64,000 nt of DNA from Cohnella candidum. GTDB taxonomy: Bacteria > Bacillota > Bacilli > Paenibacillales > Paenibacillaceae. Every line of letters begins with the position of its first letter. Position 1 is the stretch's first letter. The stretch lies in contig NZ_CP033433.1 of the NCBI RefSeq assembly GCF_003713065.1, positions 4,675,501 through 4,739,500 on the forward strand. The letters are read 5' to 3'. A program made the position numbers and the translations under genes. A model generated the notes under the pieces. The model was not told the origin of the DNA, made no database searches, and saw only the letters and a list, made by a program, of their open reading frames with translations. Shown here piece by piece: positions 48,842 through 58,859 of the stretch.

Positions 48842-49561
48842 ATGAGGAAAAGAACCGTAGCCCTGCTGCTTGCGGCAACTTCGCTGTTCTCGTTGTCGAC
48901 CGGCGCGTTCGCCGCCAGCAACCTCACCCAGATTAAAGCTTATCTGAACGGCGGCATCAAATTCCGGCTCGACGGCAAGCCTTGGAGGCCCCTCGACGAC
49001 AAGGGGAAAGAGGTCCTGCCGATTACTTATAATGGAACGACATACTTACCGCTTCGGGTCATTTCGGATGCATTTGATATCCCGATCAATTGGGAAGGCA
49101 GTACGTCGACGATCGGCTTGAACGAGAGCCCTAACGTCAATCTGTTCTCCAAGGAAGTGAAAGCCGACTTCTGGGCGGAGAAGTCCTATGACGTGATCGA
49201 CAAAAAGCAGCTGGTATTCGGAGGCAAGCAGTACACGGGGGCCTATGCGTTCTCCGCGGAAAACGTCGGGCTCGGCTGGTACGAGGGATCACCCAACCTG
49301 AAACTCGACTTCGGCAAAAAATACAACACCCTGCATCTCGTCCTGGTCGCGCAGTCGGACATGAAGATCAGGGTGCTGAACGGGAACAAACAGCAGCTGT
49401 CGGAGGAAATGAGCTTGAAGGAGGGCGTGGTTACGGAGGTGGATGTCGACCTGCAAGACAGCCAATTTGCCTATGTATCGGCTTACGATGCAACAAATAA
49501 GGCGGAGAAGCCGCTGCTTTACGTTTTGAAAGACAGCTACGTGACGGTAAAGAAACCATAA
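48842..49561 (+). CDS. Secreted stalk-domain protein (copper amine oxidase N-terminal domain)
   Basis: 239-residue secreted protein: signal peptide (ends GAFAAS), a stalk domain (about 28-95: IKFRLDGKPWRPLDDKGKEVLPITYNGTTYLPLRVISDAFDIPINWEG) of the type once named copper amine oxidase N-terminal domain, then a beta-rich C-terminal domain (about 110-239) possibly of NPCBM or carbohydrate-binding kind (YTGAYAFSAENVGLGWYEG). No copper or catalytic site is implied. It is divergent from the SLH-protein gene; both are likely wall-associated. AAAGGATG lies 7 bases before ATG 48842. Confidence 0.82.
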   Translation: MRKRTVALLLAATSLFSLSTGAFAASNLTQIKAYLNGGIKFRLDGKPWRPLDDKGKEVLPITYNGTTYLPLRVISDAFDIPINWEGSTSTIGLNESPNVNLFSKEVKADFWAEKSYDVIDKKQLVFGGKQYTGAYAFSAENVGLGWYEGSPNLKLDFGKKYNTLHLVLVAQSDMKIRVLNGNKQQLSEEMSLKEGVVTEVDVDLQDSQFAYVSAYDATNKAEKPLLYVLKDSYVTVKKP

Positions 49562-49574
49562 CCAAGGAACGGCG

Positions 49575-52500
49575 TCACTCGTTTAAATACCGGTCGATTT
49601 CCTCCAGCACCCGGCGGGAAACGGTTCGGTTCAACGCGGCCTCCGCCGCGAACCGCGGCATCGGACGGGCCGCGATCGCAGCGGGGGCCTCGCCCATTTC
49701 CCGGCAGCGGACAAGATAGTCCACCTTGCCGCCCGATTTCCGGTACAGTTCCTCGTTCAGGCGAACGGAAGCCGTCCGAAAATCGGGCGATTCCGGTTTC
49801 AGCTTCCACTGCGCGAAACGAATCTCGGCTTCCCGCTGGGGGAGGGAGGCCGACTCCATCAGCCGCTCCAGGCTGTCTATCGCCTCGTCAGGCGTAATGC
49901 GGCCGAGCTCCGATTCTAAGAGGATCCGCCGAACGCGAAGCGATATTTGCATATCCTTGCGACTTAGCCGGTCTGCGATTCGAAGCGCTTCTTCGGCGGC
50001 TTCAAGCGCGCTGCCGATTTGAGCCCGGCGATGCATCAGCAGGCTCTTGAGGGCGAGTCCGTCGCATTCGGAGAAAGGAATCATGATTTTCCTCGCCAGC
50101 CGAATCGCACGATCGATCATTGCAGCGGCTTCCTCGTAACGGCGTTGTTCCAGCAGGATGCTCCCTTCGATGCCGAGCACGACCGTCACGATGTGCCAGT
50201 CCTTCAGCCGCACGGATTCCTCCAGGCAGAAGGCAATGCAAGACTGCGCCTGAACATACGAGCCGAGCATCTGATAATATTTGCCCAGCATGCCGACCGC
50301 CGTAGCGAAACCCGCGCGCGTTCCGATCGCTCGGCTGATTTCGATTTTCTCCACGATGCGGCCGAAAGCTTGATCCATTTCGTCGATTTCAAGATACACG
50401 AGCGCGAGTCCGCCCATCGCGTCTCCGACATGCTGGCGGTCCCGTATGTCCGTGGCCAGGCGGATTTGTTTCTTGAACCAGCCGAGCGCTTCTTCATATT
50501 CACATTGATCGTAAGACAGGAACCCCAAGCAATGATAAAAGCGGCAGTCGTCCCGGGTACGATTATCGACCTCCGGCAGCCGCAGCCGGGCCAACAGGTA
50601 ATTCCGCGCTTGCTCGTATTGCCCCATGAAATAATGCAAATACCCCAGCGTGCCGTAGACGAGGCTAAGACCGGCCTGGTCTTCCGTCAGCGAAAAATAG
50701 TCCAGCGCGCGCTCCAGATGGAACCTCGCTTCCCCATACCTTCCTTGAACCCGCAGGCAATGGCCGAGCGCAACGTCGCACAGCGACCGTTCGCGGATGG
50801 CCGCGGTATATCCGTAACGCTCAAGCCAGTTTCTGTATGTTCTCTCCGCCTCCTCGCCGTCTCCGACGGTGAGGAGGGCTTCTCCGAGCTTGATCACGAC
50901 CGGCAGCAGCGGTTCCTGCGGCTGCAGCGACATCAGCTTCCGGTAGTATTGGATCCGGGTTTCATTGGCGAACAGTTTTTCCGCCGCCAGCGCTGCGGTT
51001 TCATAGTGAAGGATGGCTTCCTCATCCATTTCCGCGAGTTCATAATGCAAGGCGGCCTCGGCCGCGGCGGATTCCGGCAGGCGCCGATGGGAATCGGTCA
51101 GGCAACGCGCGATTTGCCCATGGCACTTGCGTCGAACGCCTGCCCGTTGCATTCGGTATGCGGTTTCCCGAATGAGATCGTGCGTAAAATCGTAGCTGCC
51201 TCCGCCGACCTCCCGCAAAATTTTCAACGACGCCAGCCGGTTCGATTGTTCCGCGACCGTTTCTTCTTCCATGTCGGCAACGGCTGCCAGGAATGCCGGT
51301 TTTGCGGGTTTTCCGACTGCCGCCATGACTGCGGCAAGCCGGCGCTGCACCGGCGTCAACTTGCCCAGCCGATGTTCGACGATCGATTTCGCGACCGGCG
51401 ATAGTCCGGCTTTGCGGCTGCCTGTTCCCGATTGCCAATCGCGCATCGTCTCCACGATAAACAGCGGATTGCCGCCGGTTTGGACATAGACGTCGCTCCC
51501 CAGTCGTTCCGCCGCCGCGTCGCTCGCCGATTGGGCGATCAGCCGCTTCGTCTCCTCTTCGCTGAGGGGAGCAAGCGTCCATTCGGTCAGCTTCCGTTCG
51601 ATGCGCAGCGCGTTCAGCAACTGCGCTGCCGCTTCTCCCATAGACTCTTCCGTTCTCATCGTCGCGATGACGAGAAGTTTGGCGTTCGAATCGCTCCGAA
51701 GCAAATAAGCGAGCAGCTGCAACGTCTCGCCGTCGCTCCATTGCAGGTTGTCGAGAAGGAGCAGCAACGGCTGGCGGTCCAGAAGCATCCGCTCGATCGC
51801 TTCGTACCACACGTTCAGCTGCCAATTTTCCCGGATCGGATTCGGCCCAGCCAAGTCGGGATACCGATCGAGCAACTCGGGCAGCAACCGCGCCAACTCC
51901 GACAGCCGGGCGCGGCTGAGTTGGGGCATCGGCAGGCTTCTCAGCCATGCCTTTACCGGGGAGTAGGACAACGATTTTACAGACGGGAGACAGACGGCCA
52001 TCGCCGTCCGTATGCCTTGGCGCTCCGCCCACCCTCGAAACTCTTCGGCTAATCGCGTCTTGCCGATCCCCGCCTCCCCCTGCAAAGCGAGCAGCGACGG
52101 CCGTCCGTCCGCTGCCTGTCTCCAGGCTTCACTCAGGGCATCCCATTCCGCGATTCTGCCGATCAGCGGTCCCGGCGCGGAAGGGGTGAAAGAGGGCGCG
52201 CGGGCATTTTCGGTCAGTGCCATCAGGAGCTCCGTCGTTTCCCCTGACGGGCCGATTCCCAATTCGTCTTGCAGCGTTCGAGCTAACTGCCTGTACGTCT
52301 TCGTCACGCTTGCCGTGTCCAAGTTCAAGGCATGGAGCCGCATGAGCGTACGGTATGTTTCTTCTCTTGTTCGTTGATGGATCAGCAGCTTGCCCGCATA
52401 GTGCAGAGCCGTCTTGTAGTCCCGCCGATTTTCCATAATCGACGTCAGTTTCTCCAGCACGTTGACGTACGCCTGGGCGAACGACTCCCGTTTTGGCTCG

Positions 52501-52916
52501 AGCCAATCTTCATAGAAGCCGGGAAGCAGTTCGCCGCGGTACAACGTTTCCGCGCGAAGAAGCTCCTCCAGGGCGTCCCCCTGCGCCGACCGCATGAACG
52601 CGCCGGCGTCGCAATGGAAACCCGCATCCGGATTCCAGTGGATAGAGGTTTGCGTCACCACGAGGTAACGGTCGATACGCGGGAGGGTGGCCCTCAGGTC
52701 GTGGAGCAGCTTCCGCAGGTTGGACAAAGCTTGCTTCTCGGAGGAATCCGGCCAGAAGGCGAACGCGATCTGCCTTCTTCCGGGGTGCTCGCCGTAAGCC
52801 AGCGCCAAATAAGCCAGCAATAGCCTGGCTCTCCCGCCGGGAACCGAACCTGTGCAATCCTCGCCGCCGATGGACAGTTTCCAACCGCCCAAGAGTTGAA
52901 AGCAGCATCCGTCCAC
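49575..52916 (-). CDS. Large BTAD/AAA-ATPase/TPR transcriptional regulator (AfsR/MalT-like)
   Basis: 1113-residue regulator. N-terminal winged-helix (about 10-85, FQLLGGWKLSIGGED and GRRQIAFAFWPDSSEKQALSNLRKLLHDLR), BTAD helical domain (about 95-235), STAND/AAA ATPase (Walker A QGEAGIGKTRLAEEF near 280; LLLLLDNLQWSDGETL as Walker B) and a long TPR-like tail to the end. Such proteins hold ATP and open on ligand binding. The start is the GTG at 52916, since GGAGG lies 8 bases before it; ATG 52931 is in frame but has no ribosome site. It is divergent from the YesM-type kinase gene of the alpha-glucan locus. Its target is unknown. Confidence 0.82.
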   Translation of the reverse strand: MDGCCFQLLGGWKLSIGGEDCTGSVPGGRARLLLAYLALAYGEHPGRRQIAFAFWPDSSEKQALSNLRKLLHDLRATLPRIDRYLVVTQTSIHWNPDAGFHCDAGAFMRSAQGDALEELLRAETLYRGELLPGFYEDWLEPKRESFAQAYVNVLEKLTSIMENRRDYKTALHYAGKLLIHQRTREETYRTLMRLHALNLDTASVTKTYRQLARTLQDELGIGPSGETTELLMALTENARAPSFTPSAPGPLIGRIAEWDALSEAWRQAADGRPSLLALQGEAGIGKTRLAEEFRGWAERQGIRTAMAVCLPSVKSLSYSPVKAWLRSLPMPQLSRARLSELARLLPELLDRYPDLAGPNPIRENWQLNVWYEAIERMLLDRQPLLLLLDNLQWSDGETLQLLAYLLRSDSNAKLLVIATMRTEESMGEAAAQLLNALRIERKLTEWTLAPLSEEETKRLIAQSASDAAAERLGSDVYVQTGGNPLFIVETMRDWQSGTGSRKAGLSPVAKSIVEHRLGKLTPVQRRLAAVMAAVGKPAKPAFLAAVADMEEETVAEQSNRLASLKILREVGGGSYDFTHDLIRETAYRMQRAGVRRKCHGQIARCLTDSHRRLPESAAAEAALHYELAEMDEEAILHYETAALAAEKLFANETRIQYYRKLMSLQPQEPLLPVVIKLGEALLTVGDGEEAERTYRNWLERYGYTAAIRERSLCDVALGHCLRVQGRYGEARFHLERALDYFSLTEDQAGLSLVYGTLGYLHYFMGQYEQARNYLLARLRLPEVDNRTRDDCRFYHCLGFLSYDQCEYEEALGWFKKQIRLATDIRDRQHVGDAMGGLALVYLEIDEMDQAFGRIVEKIEISRAIGTRAGFATAVGMLGKYYQMLGSYVQAQSCIAFCLEESVRLKDWHIVTVVLGIEGSILLEQRRYEEAAAMIDRAIRLARKIMIPFSECDGLALKSLLMHRRAQIGSALEAAEEALRIADRLSRKDMQISLRVRRILLESELGRITPDEAIDSLERLMESASLPQREAEIRFAQWKLKPESPDFRTASVRLNEELYRKSGGKVDYLVRCREMGEAPAAIAARPMPRFAAEAALNRTVSRRVLEEIDRYLNE

Positions 52917-53116
52917 TTTGGAGACCTCCATTTTCCGATAAGGTCCATTTATTCTTATTTCTGTAAATTCCCAGAGAATCCTTCCTTGCACAAATAAGCC
53001 CCGATTTACAAAACGCCCCGATAGCGGTAGCATATTTTGTTGGCGCAACGGGCAGGATGTTCCCAGATTCCCAGCCGACCGCTGCAGTCGATCAACCGAA
53101 AAGAGTGGTACCGACC

Positions 53117-54898
53117 ATGAGGCATGTCCGGCAATTATTCCTTCATATGGGCCTCAGGCAAAAGTTGATCCTGACTTTTGCCTGTTTCATTTTGCTCCCC
53201 CTTCTCCTCGTCGGCGGCGCCTTGTCGTGGCTGTACGTGGAGTCCAACCGCAGCATGCTGCTCGACGCGGCGAAAGAGAACAACCGGCAGATCGTCCGCA
53301 ACATCGATACCTCGATGAGTCCGCTCCTCCGTTTATCCATGTTCCCGGTGCAGAATCCGGCCCTGTTCCGTCTGATGAAGAAGGACTACGACGCGGTCCC
53401 TTATCCTTTGTTGGAGAGACAGGAGGACTTCGACGAAGTGAACACGATCATCCGCGACAGCATCATGCTGTACTCGGACCTAATCGACTCGACGGTTATC
53501 TACCAACTGACGAACCATCTAGTGCTGGGCCGCAGCTCGCTCGATTACTTGAACCGCGCTTATTTGGAAACGGAATTCCCGCAAGAGCCTTTCGTGCAAA
53601 GCATTATCGCCAAGAAAGGCATCTACGTCCCTGTCGGCATCCATGACGAGAAGCTGCTGTCCAACCCGCCCATTCCCGTCGTCTCGCTCGGCCGCGCGAT
53701 CGTCGATCCGTTCACCAAAGAGCCTTACGGCTTCATCCTTTTCAATATTAACGTGGCCAATTTGAAGGCGCTGTGGAGCGACATCCACATCACCGACAAC
53801 ACGAGATTTTACTTGGCGGACGAGCACGGCAATCTGATCTACAGTCAGGACGCCGCGGAAATCGGCCGACCGGCAAACGATATTCTCGGACCGCAGAAGG
53901 ATGCCGGCCATTATTACATTTCATCCGCCTCGCAACTGACGGGCTGGTCTACGGTAACGGTGATCCCGAAAAGGGAGCTGTTCGGCTTCGTATACACGAT
54001 CGTGGAGACGGTGGCAATTTCCTTGGTCGTGCTGCTGGCGCTGTCCGTCGCGGCTTCGGTGTTCATCACGACAGGCATCACGAGGCCGCTGCTCAATCTG
54101 GAGCGGAAAATGAAACTGGTGACCGAGGGCAACCTGGACGTGACGATAGAGGCCGGGCCGGGCGAAGTCGGCAGAATCGGCACGGCGATCGACCGGATGC
54201 TGAAGGAAATCCGCCGGCTCATCCGCACCATCTACCACGAGGAGCAAGAAAAACGCCAAATGGAGATCCTCGCGCTGCAGTCGCAGATCCGGCCCCATTT
54301 TATGTACAACACGTTAAACGCCATCAAATGGATGGCCAAAATCCAGGGAGCCTCCGGCATCGAAGAGGCGCTGACGGCATTCTCCTCGGTGATCCGGTTC
54401 ACGGCGACGACCAAGAGCGATTTCGTCACCGTGAAGGAAGAGATCGACTTCATCCGCGACTACGCGAAGATCCTGAGCTTCCGGTATTTAAACCGGTTCG
54501 AGATCGAATTCGACGTGGATCCGAACGTCTTGGAGCACCGCATACTCAAATTTATGCTCCAGCCGCTCGTGGAGAACGCCATTTTCCATGGGTTCGACGA
54601 GATCTCCTATAAAGGCAAAGTAGCCATTCGGATTACGGAGGAAGCCGGCGACATCGTCATGACGGTGACCGACAACGGACGGGGCATGACGCCGGAGGAG
54701 CGTATCGCCGCAGACCGCAGCGAAGCCCCGGAAAAGCTGAACTCCATCGGCCTCGGCAACATTCATAAGCGTATCGAGCTGCATTTTGGGCAGGGTTACG
54801 GCTTGTCTTTGCACAGCGAACTCAACCACGGAACGACCGCGAAAATCATCGTGCCCGTGATCGATAAACCGGAACAGGAAGATGGTGATCCGTTGTGA
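53117..54898 (+). CDS. YesM-type sensor histidine kinase
   Basis: 593-residue kinase: helix (about 17-40), extracellular Cache-like domain (about 42-290), helix (about 292-315), HAMP (about 318-370), His_kinase with His394 in QIRPHFMYNTLNAIKWM, and HATPase with VTDNGRGMTPEE and GLGNIHKRI. The start is uncertain: ATG 53117 places the first helix normally but has a weak ribosome site; ATG 53057 is in frame. Its stop overlaps the GTG start of the response regulator gene. It likely senses alpha-glucan fragments handled by the following transporter. Confidence 0.88.
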   Translation: MRHVRQLFLHMGLRQKLILTFACFILLPLLLVGGALSWLYVESNRSMLLDAAKENNRQIVRNIDTSMSPLLRLSMFPVQNPALFRLMKKDYDAVPYPLLERQEDFDEVNTIIRDSIMLYSDLIDSTVIYQLTNHLVLGRSSLDYLNRAYLETEFPQEPFVQSIIAKKGIYVPVGIHDEKLLSNPPIPVVSLGRAIVDPFTKEPYGFILFNINVANLKALWSDIHITDNTRFYLADEHGNLIYSQDAAEIGRPANDILGPQKDAGHYYISSASQLTGWSTVTVIPKRELFGFVYTIVETVAISLVVLLALSVAASVFITTGITRPLLNLERKMKLVTEGNLDVTIEAGPGEVGRIGTAIDRMLKEIRRLIRTIYHEEQEKRQMEILALQSQIRPHFMYNTLNAIKWMAKIQGASGIEEALTAFSSVIRFTATTKSDFVTVKEEIDFIRDYAKILSFRYLNRFEIEFDVDPNVLEHRILKFMLQPLVENAIFHGFDEISYKGKVAIRITEEAGDIVMTVTDNGRGMTPEERIAADRSEAPEKLNSIGLGNIHKRIELHFGQGYGLSLHSELNHGTTAKIIVPVIDKPEQEDGDPL

Positions 54899-56433
54899 AA
54901 ATTTTGATCGCGGACGACGAACCCCTCGTCAGGATCGGACTGAAGTCCTCCTACAACTGGAACGAAGCCGGCATGGAGATCGTCGGCGAGGCGGCGGACG
55001 GAGAGGAAACGCTAAGGCTGATGGAGCAGCTGCGGCCGGATGTTCTCATACTCGATATCAAAATGCCCAAAAGAGACGGCATCGACGTCCTGACGGAAAT
55101 GCGGCACCGCGGCATGCACGCGAAAGTCATTATTTTAAGCAGCTTCGACGACTTCCTCCACGTCAAGAAAGCGATGAAGCTCGGCGCCGTGGACTATTTC
55201 CACAAACCGAGCATGAACGTGCAGGAGATCGTCGGCGTGCTGCAAAAGCTGCAAAGCGTCATCGGCGAGAACCGGACTTCTGGAGCGACGAATGGCGGAG
55301 CCGGCGCGCCCACGCGGGAATCGATCCTTCGCGACATGGTGAACGGGAATGCTCAGCATGCCTCGGAAACCCGCCTAAGAGAAAACAACTTGTATGCCGT
55401 GCTGTTTTCGGTCAAGAAGCTGGGCCAGACGCTCCAGCGTTACTCGGGCGAAAACGCGGGCTTCCTTCAGGGAACCATAGCGAATCTGCTCGGCGAGCTG
55501 CTGTCCAAGGAGCAGGAGACGGAGTACGTGCAGCTCCAGGACAATTTGTTCGCCATCCTGACGTCTCACGGCGAATCCAAGAGCGGACAAGCGTCGTTCG
55601 CGCACGTCAACGATCTCGTCTATTTGGTGCACAGCTCGCTGAAGCGTTTCGTGAACATCGAGACCGTATTCGGCATCAGCGAGGCCTGCCATGCGTTCTC
55701 CCAGCTGCCCCAAGCCGTGGAGCAGGCCCTGCAGGCGCTTGAGATGAAGTTTTATCACCCGAACGATCCCTTATTCTATTACCGCAACCGCAACCTGTAC
55801 GACGAAGCCGCGCAGGCGAAGATCCAGACGCTGATCGCGGCGATGAAGAACGGCTTGAAGGAAGAAAAGTACGAAGGGTTCGCGTCATCGCTGGCGGAAT
55901 GGGAAGAATATGTCCAAAGCTGCGAATGCATGGCCGAAAACGACGTGAAAAAGGTGTACGAAGGGCTGCTCTTCATGATGGCCGACGAAGACGACTTCGG
56001 GGATGGCCGCGGAAGGGCGGACGGATTGGACGACTTCACCGAATGCTCGGCTTTTTACCACGCGCTGTTCAACGACATGCTGAAGACGCGGATCGCCGGG
56101 AAAAACAAGGACTACAGCCCGCTCATCCGCAACGTGGTCCAGTATATCGACGGCCATTACCGCGAGGATATTTCGCTGACGCTGCTTGGGGACACGTTCC
56201 ACGCCAGTCCGAATTACATCAGCCGGCTGTTCAAGCAGGAGACGGGCAGGGGCCTGTTCGATTACCTGAACCTGGTCCGGATCGGCCAGGCGAAGGAGCT
56301 GCTCAAGGACTACAAGTACAAAATTTACGAAGTCGCGGAAATGGTCGGTTTTCACAGCCAGGTCCATTTCGCGATCGTATTCAACAAGTACGAAGGGATG
56401 TCTCCGACCGACTACCGCAAGGAGTTAGGATGA
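54895..56433 (+). CDS. YesN-type response regulator with AraC output domain
   Basis: 512-residue regulator: receiver domain (ADDE acidic pair, Asp in LILDIKMPK at about residue 55, Lys in YFHKPSM), a helical middle region and an AraC HTH pair (about 405-510: ISLTLLGDTFHASPNYISRLFKQETG, IYEVAEMVGFHSQVHFAIVFNKYEG). It starts with GTG at 54895, overlapping the kinase stop as GTGA, so the pair is translationally coupled. It probably activates the SBP-permease-glucosidase genes that begin 170 bases downstream. Confidence 0.9.
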   Translation: MKILIADDEPLVRIGLKSSYNWNEAGMEIVGEAADGEETLRLMEQLRPDVLILDIKMPKRDGIDVLTEMRHRGMHAKVIILSSFDDFLHVKKAMKLGAVDYFHKPSMNVQEIVGVLQKLQSVIGENRTSGATNGGAGAPTRESILRDMVNGNAQHASETRLRENNLYAVLFSVKKLGQTLQRYSGENAGFLQGTIANLLGELLSKEQETEYVQLQDNLFAILTSHGESKSGQASFAHVNDLVYLVHSSLKRFVNIETVFGISEACHAFSQLPQAVEQALQALEMKFYHPNDPLFYYRNRNLYDEAAQAKIQTLIAAMKNGLKEEKYEGFASSLAEWEEYVQSCECMAENDVKKVYEGLLFMMADEDDFGDGRGRADGLDDFTECSAFYHALFNDMLKTRIAGKNKDYSPLIRNVVQYIDGHYREDISLTLLGDTFHASPNYISRLFKQETGRGLFDYLNLVRIGQAKELLKDYKYKIYEVAEMVGFHSQVHFAIVFNKYEGMSPTDYRKELG

Positions 56434-56606
56434 TTCGGTTAAAGAAAAGTCAATTTCGATAAAAGCCTGCAAGAGCGCGCCGTACGGCCTGTGAAAACAA
56501 GTTAATCAGATTAAAGGAAACGCGGTTTGAATAATTTGAATGAACTCCCCGAACCTATAGGATGAAGAAGCAAGAGGAAACACTCCATCGAGGGGGATTA
56601 GAAAAC

Positions 56607-57869
56607 ATGAAGAAAAAGTGGAAATACTCGGCTCCGCTCCTGCTGGCTCTGTGCCTGGCACTCGTGCTTACGGCATGCGGCGGCAAGAACAACAACGCGG
56701 GAACCGACAACGCTCAGCCATCCGCCAGCGCATCCGCCGCAACCGGCCAGAAAGCGACCATTACGATGGGCTTCTGGGGAACGGCGCAGGACTTGAAAAC
56801 GTATCAGACCGCAGCGGATAACATCTCCAAGACCTACCCGAACATCACGCTGAAAATCAAGCAGTACCCGAGCAGCGACCAGTTCTGGAACCAGCTGCCC
56901 GGCGAGATCGCAGCCGGCGTCGCTCCGGACTTCATCAAGCTGTCGAACGAAGGCTCGTACGAGTACATCCAGAAGGGCATGTTCGCCCAGTTGGACGATC
57001 TGGCCACGCAAGGCAAGCTTGACATGAGCCGCTTTACGCAGACTTCGCTGGACGTATGGAAAGTGGACGGCAAGCAGTACGGCATCCCGAACAGCGTCAT
57101 GCCGGGCATGTTCTTCATCAACGAAGACATGTGGAAAAAAGCCGGCCTCGGCGCTTACCCGACGACTTGGGATGAAGTGAAAGCCGCAGCGCAGAAGCTG
57201 ACCACCAAAGACGTCAAGGGGATCGTCATCAACATCGACCCGTTCCACATCACGAACTACATCAAGACCTACGGCGGCGGCTGGAACTACGGCAAGTCGA
57301 TCAACTCGCCGGAGAACGTCAAGGCGCTGCAAACGATCTTCGACATGTACAGCGCAGGCGTCGCGGTTACCCCGAAATCCCTCGGCTACGGCTGGGACGG
57401 CGAAGTATTCGCGAACGGCAAGGCCGCGATGTCGACGGGCGGCTACTGGTACAAGAGCTTCCTGAAGGACGCGGCTCCGAACCTGAAGTACGCGGCCATT
57501 CCGGTACCGAAAGGCACGACGGAAGGAAGCACGATGATCTCCGACGGTTACGTCGTGCTGAAGGACGCCAAGGACAAGCTGGCGGCAGCCCAAGCGGCTT
57601 ACTACATGACGAACGACGCTACGCAAACGGAATTCATGCAGAACGGGCTGAACTCCGCGGTAGCGACCTTGTCGCCGAAGTATTTCGAAATGAACCCGGA
57701 ATTCAAGGCGCTTGAACCGGCGCTGAAAACGGCCACCGACTTCGCTTATCCGTCCGAAACGAAGAAATTCAAGGACGAGCTGGTTACCCAGCTGGAGAAT
57801 ACGCTGCTCGGCGGCGCGAAACAAACGCCTCAGCAAATCCTCGACACCATCCAAGCAGAATTCAAGTAA
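56607..57869 (+). CDS. Family 1 sugar-binding lipoprotein
   Basis: 420-residue lipoprotein with lipobox VLTAC (Cys24) and a family 1 solute-binding fold (ITMGFWGTAQDLKTYQTAADNISKTYPNITLKIK, FFINEDMWKKAGL, GKAAMSTGGYWY). ATG 56607 is used because AGGGGGAT lies about 10 bases upstream and the signal peptide then has a normal KKKWK start; an upstream in-frame ATG at 56562 would give an abnormal extension. It is the receptor of the permease pair that follows; with the two glucosidases downstream a malto-oligosaccharide or isomalto-oligosaccharide ligand is likely. Confidence 0.9.
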   Translation: MKKKWKYSAPLLLALCLALVLTACGGKNNNAGTDNAQPSASASAATGQKATITMGFWGTAQDLKTYQTAADNISKTYPNITLKIKQYPSSDQFWNQLPGEIAAGVAPDFIKLSNEGSYEYIQKGMFAQLDDLATQGKLDMSRFTQTSLDVWKVDGKQYGIPNSVMPGMFFINEDMWKKAGLGAYPTTWDEVKAAAQKLTTKDVKGIVINIDPFHITNYIKTYGGGWNYGKSINSPENVKALQTIFDMYSAGVAVTPKSLGYGWDGEVFANGKAAMSTGGYWYKSFLKDAAPNLKYAAIPVPKGTTEGSTMISDGYVVLKDAKDKLAAAQAAYYMTNDATQTEFMQNGLNSAVATLSPKYFEMNPEFKALEPALKTATDFAYPSETKKFKDELVTQLENTLLGGAKQTPQQILDTIQAEFK

Positions 57870-57877
57870 GCGATCCG

Positions 57878-57918
57878 AATCCCGTTCTCGTTTCCACAAG
57901 AAACGGGGACGGGTTTCT
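57878..57918 (+). terminator. Intra-operon hairpin after the binding-protein gene
   Basis: 17-bp stem with one mismatch and two G-T pairs (left arm 57878-57894, right arm 57900-57916), CACAA loop and weak T tail. It likely limits read-through into the permease genes. Confidence 0.6.
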
Positions 57919-57963
57919 TATCTCCGGGCGAGGTGATCTCAGCCCGTTAGCAGGAGGAGGGTA

Positions 57964-58854
57964 ATGATGTTCCGTAAAGCGAGGGATTCCGATTTTTTCG
58001 TCGGCTGGCTGTTCAGCTTGCCGTTCCTGATCCTATGGGCGTGGTGGTTCTTCTACCCGTTCGTGCAATCGTTCATCCGCAGCTTCCAGGATGCCAACTT
58101 CGCAGACCTGGGCGCGGCCAAGTTCATCGGTTTTCAGAACTACGCGAAGATCCTGCACGATCAGGCCTTCTACCGGGCCATTCTTCATTCGCTTGAAATC
58201 GTCCTGATCGCCGTGCCCGTGCAGACCCTGCTCGGCTTGCTCATGGCGATTCTCGTCAATCGGAAAATCAAGGGCAAAGGCTTGTTCCGCACCTTGTTTT
58301 TCATCCCCTACATTACTTCGACCATAGCCGTAACGACGGTGTTCATGATGCTGTTCAAGCAAGGGACGTTCGTGACCAACTTCTTCGGAATGTTCGGTTT
58401 CGGCAATGTCACTTGGTTCGCGAACACGCATTATGCGCTGTTGTTCGTCGCCATATTGTTCATTTTCCAGCAAGTCGGCTTCAGCATGATCGTCTACCTG
58501 TCCGGCCTGCAGGAAGTTCCGAAGGACCTGTATGAAGCGGGGCAGATCGACGGAGCCTCCGGCTTGCAGGCATTCCGCTACATTACCGTTCCGTTCATGA
58601 AACCGATCACTTTCTTCGTCGTGTCCGTCGCGACCATTCTGGGCTTCCAAATTTTCGACCAGATCGCCGCGATTTCCCGTTACGGTGCGCTGGGATCCCC
58701 GGCAGGCGCGACCGGTACGGTCGTGACGTACTTCTACCAGAACGGGATCCGGTACATGAACATCGGCTACGGCAGCGCCGCGGTCGTCCTGTTCTTCTTC
58801 ATCATCATGATCATTACGTTCCTTCAGAAAAAACTGTTGGATGAAAAGGAGTGA
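57964..58854 (+). CDS. Sugar ABC transporter permease, MsmF/MalF type
   Basis: 296-residue permease with six helices and EAA loop YEAGQIDGASGLQAFRYITVPFMKP. GGAGGAGGG lies directly before ATG 57964 (a second ATG follows at once). It is five bases upstream of the partner permease gene. No ATPase gene is present, so a shared MsmX-like ATPase is expected. Confidence 0.92.
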   Translation: MMFRKARDSDFFVGWLFSLPFLILWAWWFFYPFVQSFIRSFQDANFADLGAAKFIGFQNYAKILHDQAFYRAILHSLEIVLIAVPVQTLLGLLMAILVNRKIKGKGLFRTLFFIPYITSTIAVTTVFMMLFKQGTFVTNFFGMFGFGNVTWFANTHYALLFVAILFIFQQVGFSMIVYLSGLQEVPKDLYEAGQIDGASGLQAFRYITVPFMKPITFFVVSVATILGFQIFDQIAAISRYGALGSPAGATGTVVTYFYQNGIRYMNIGYGSAAVVLFFFIIMIITFLQKKLLDEKE

Positions 58855-58859
58855 GGGGC

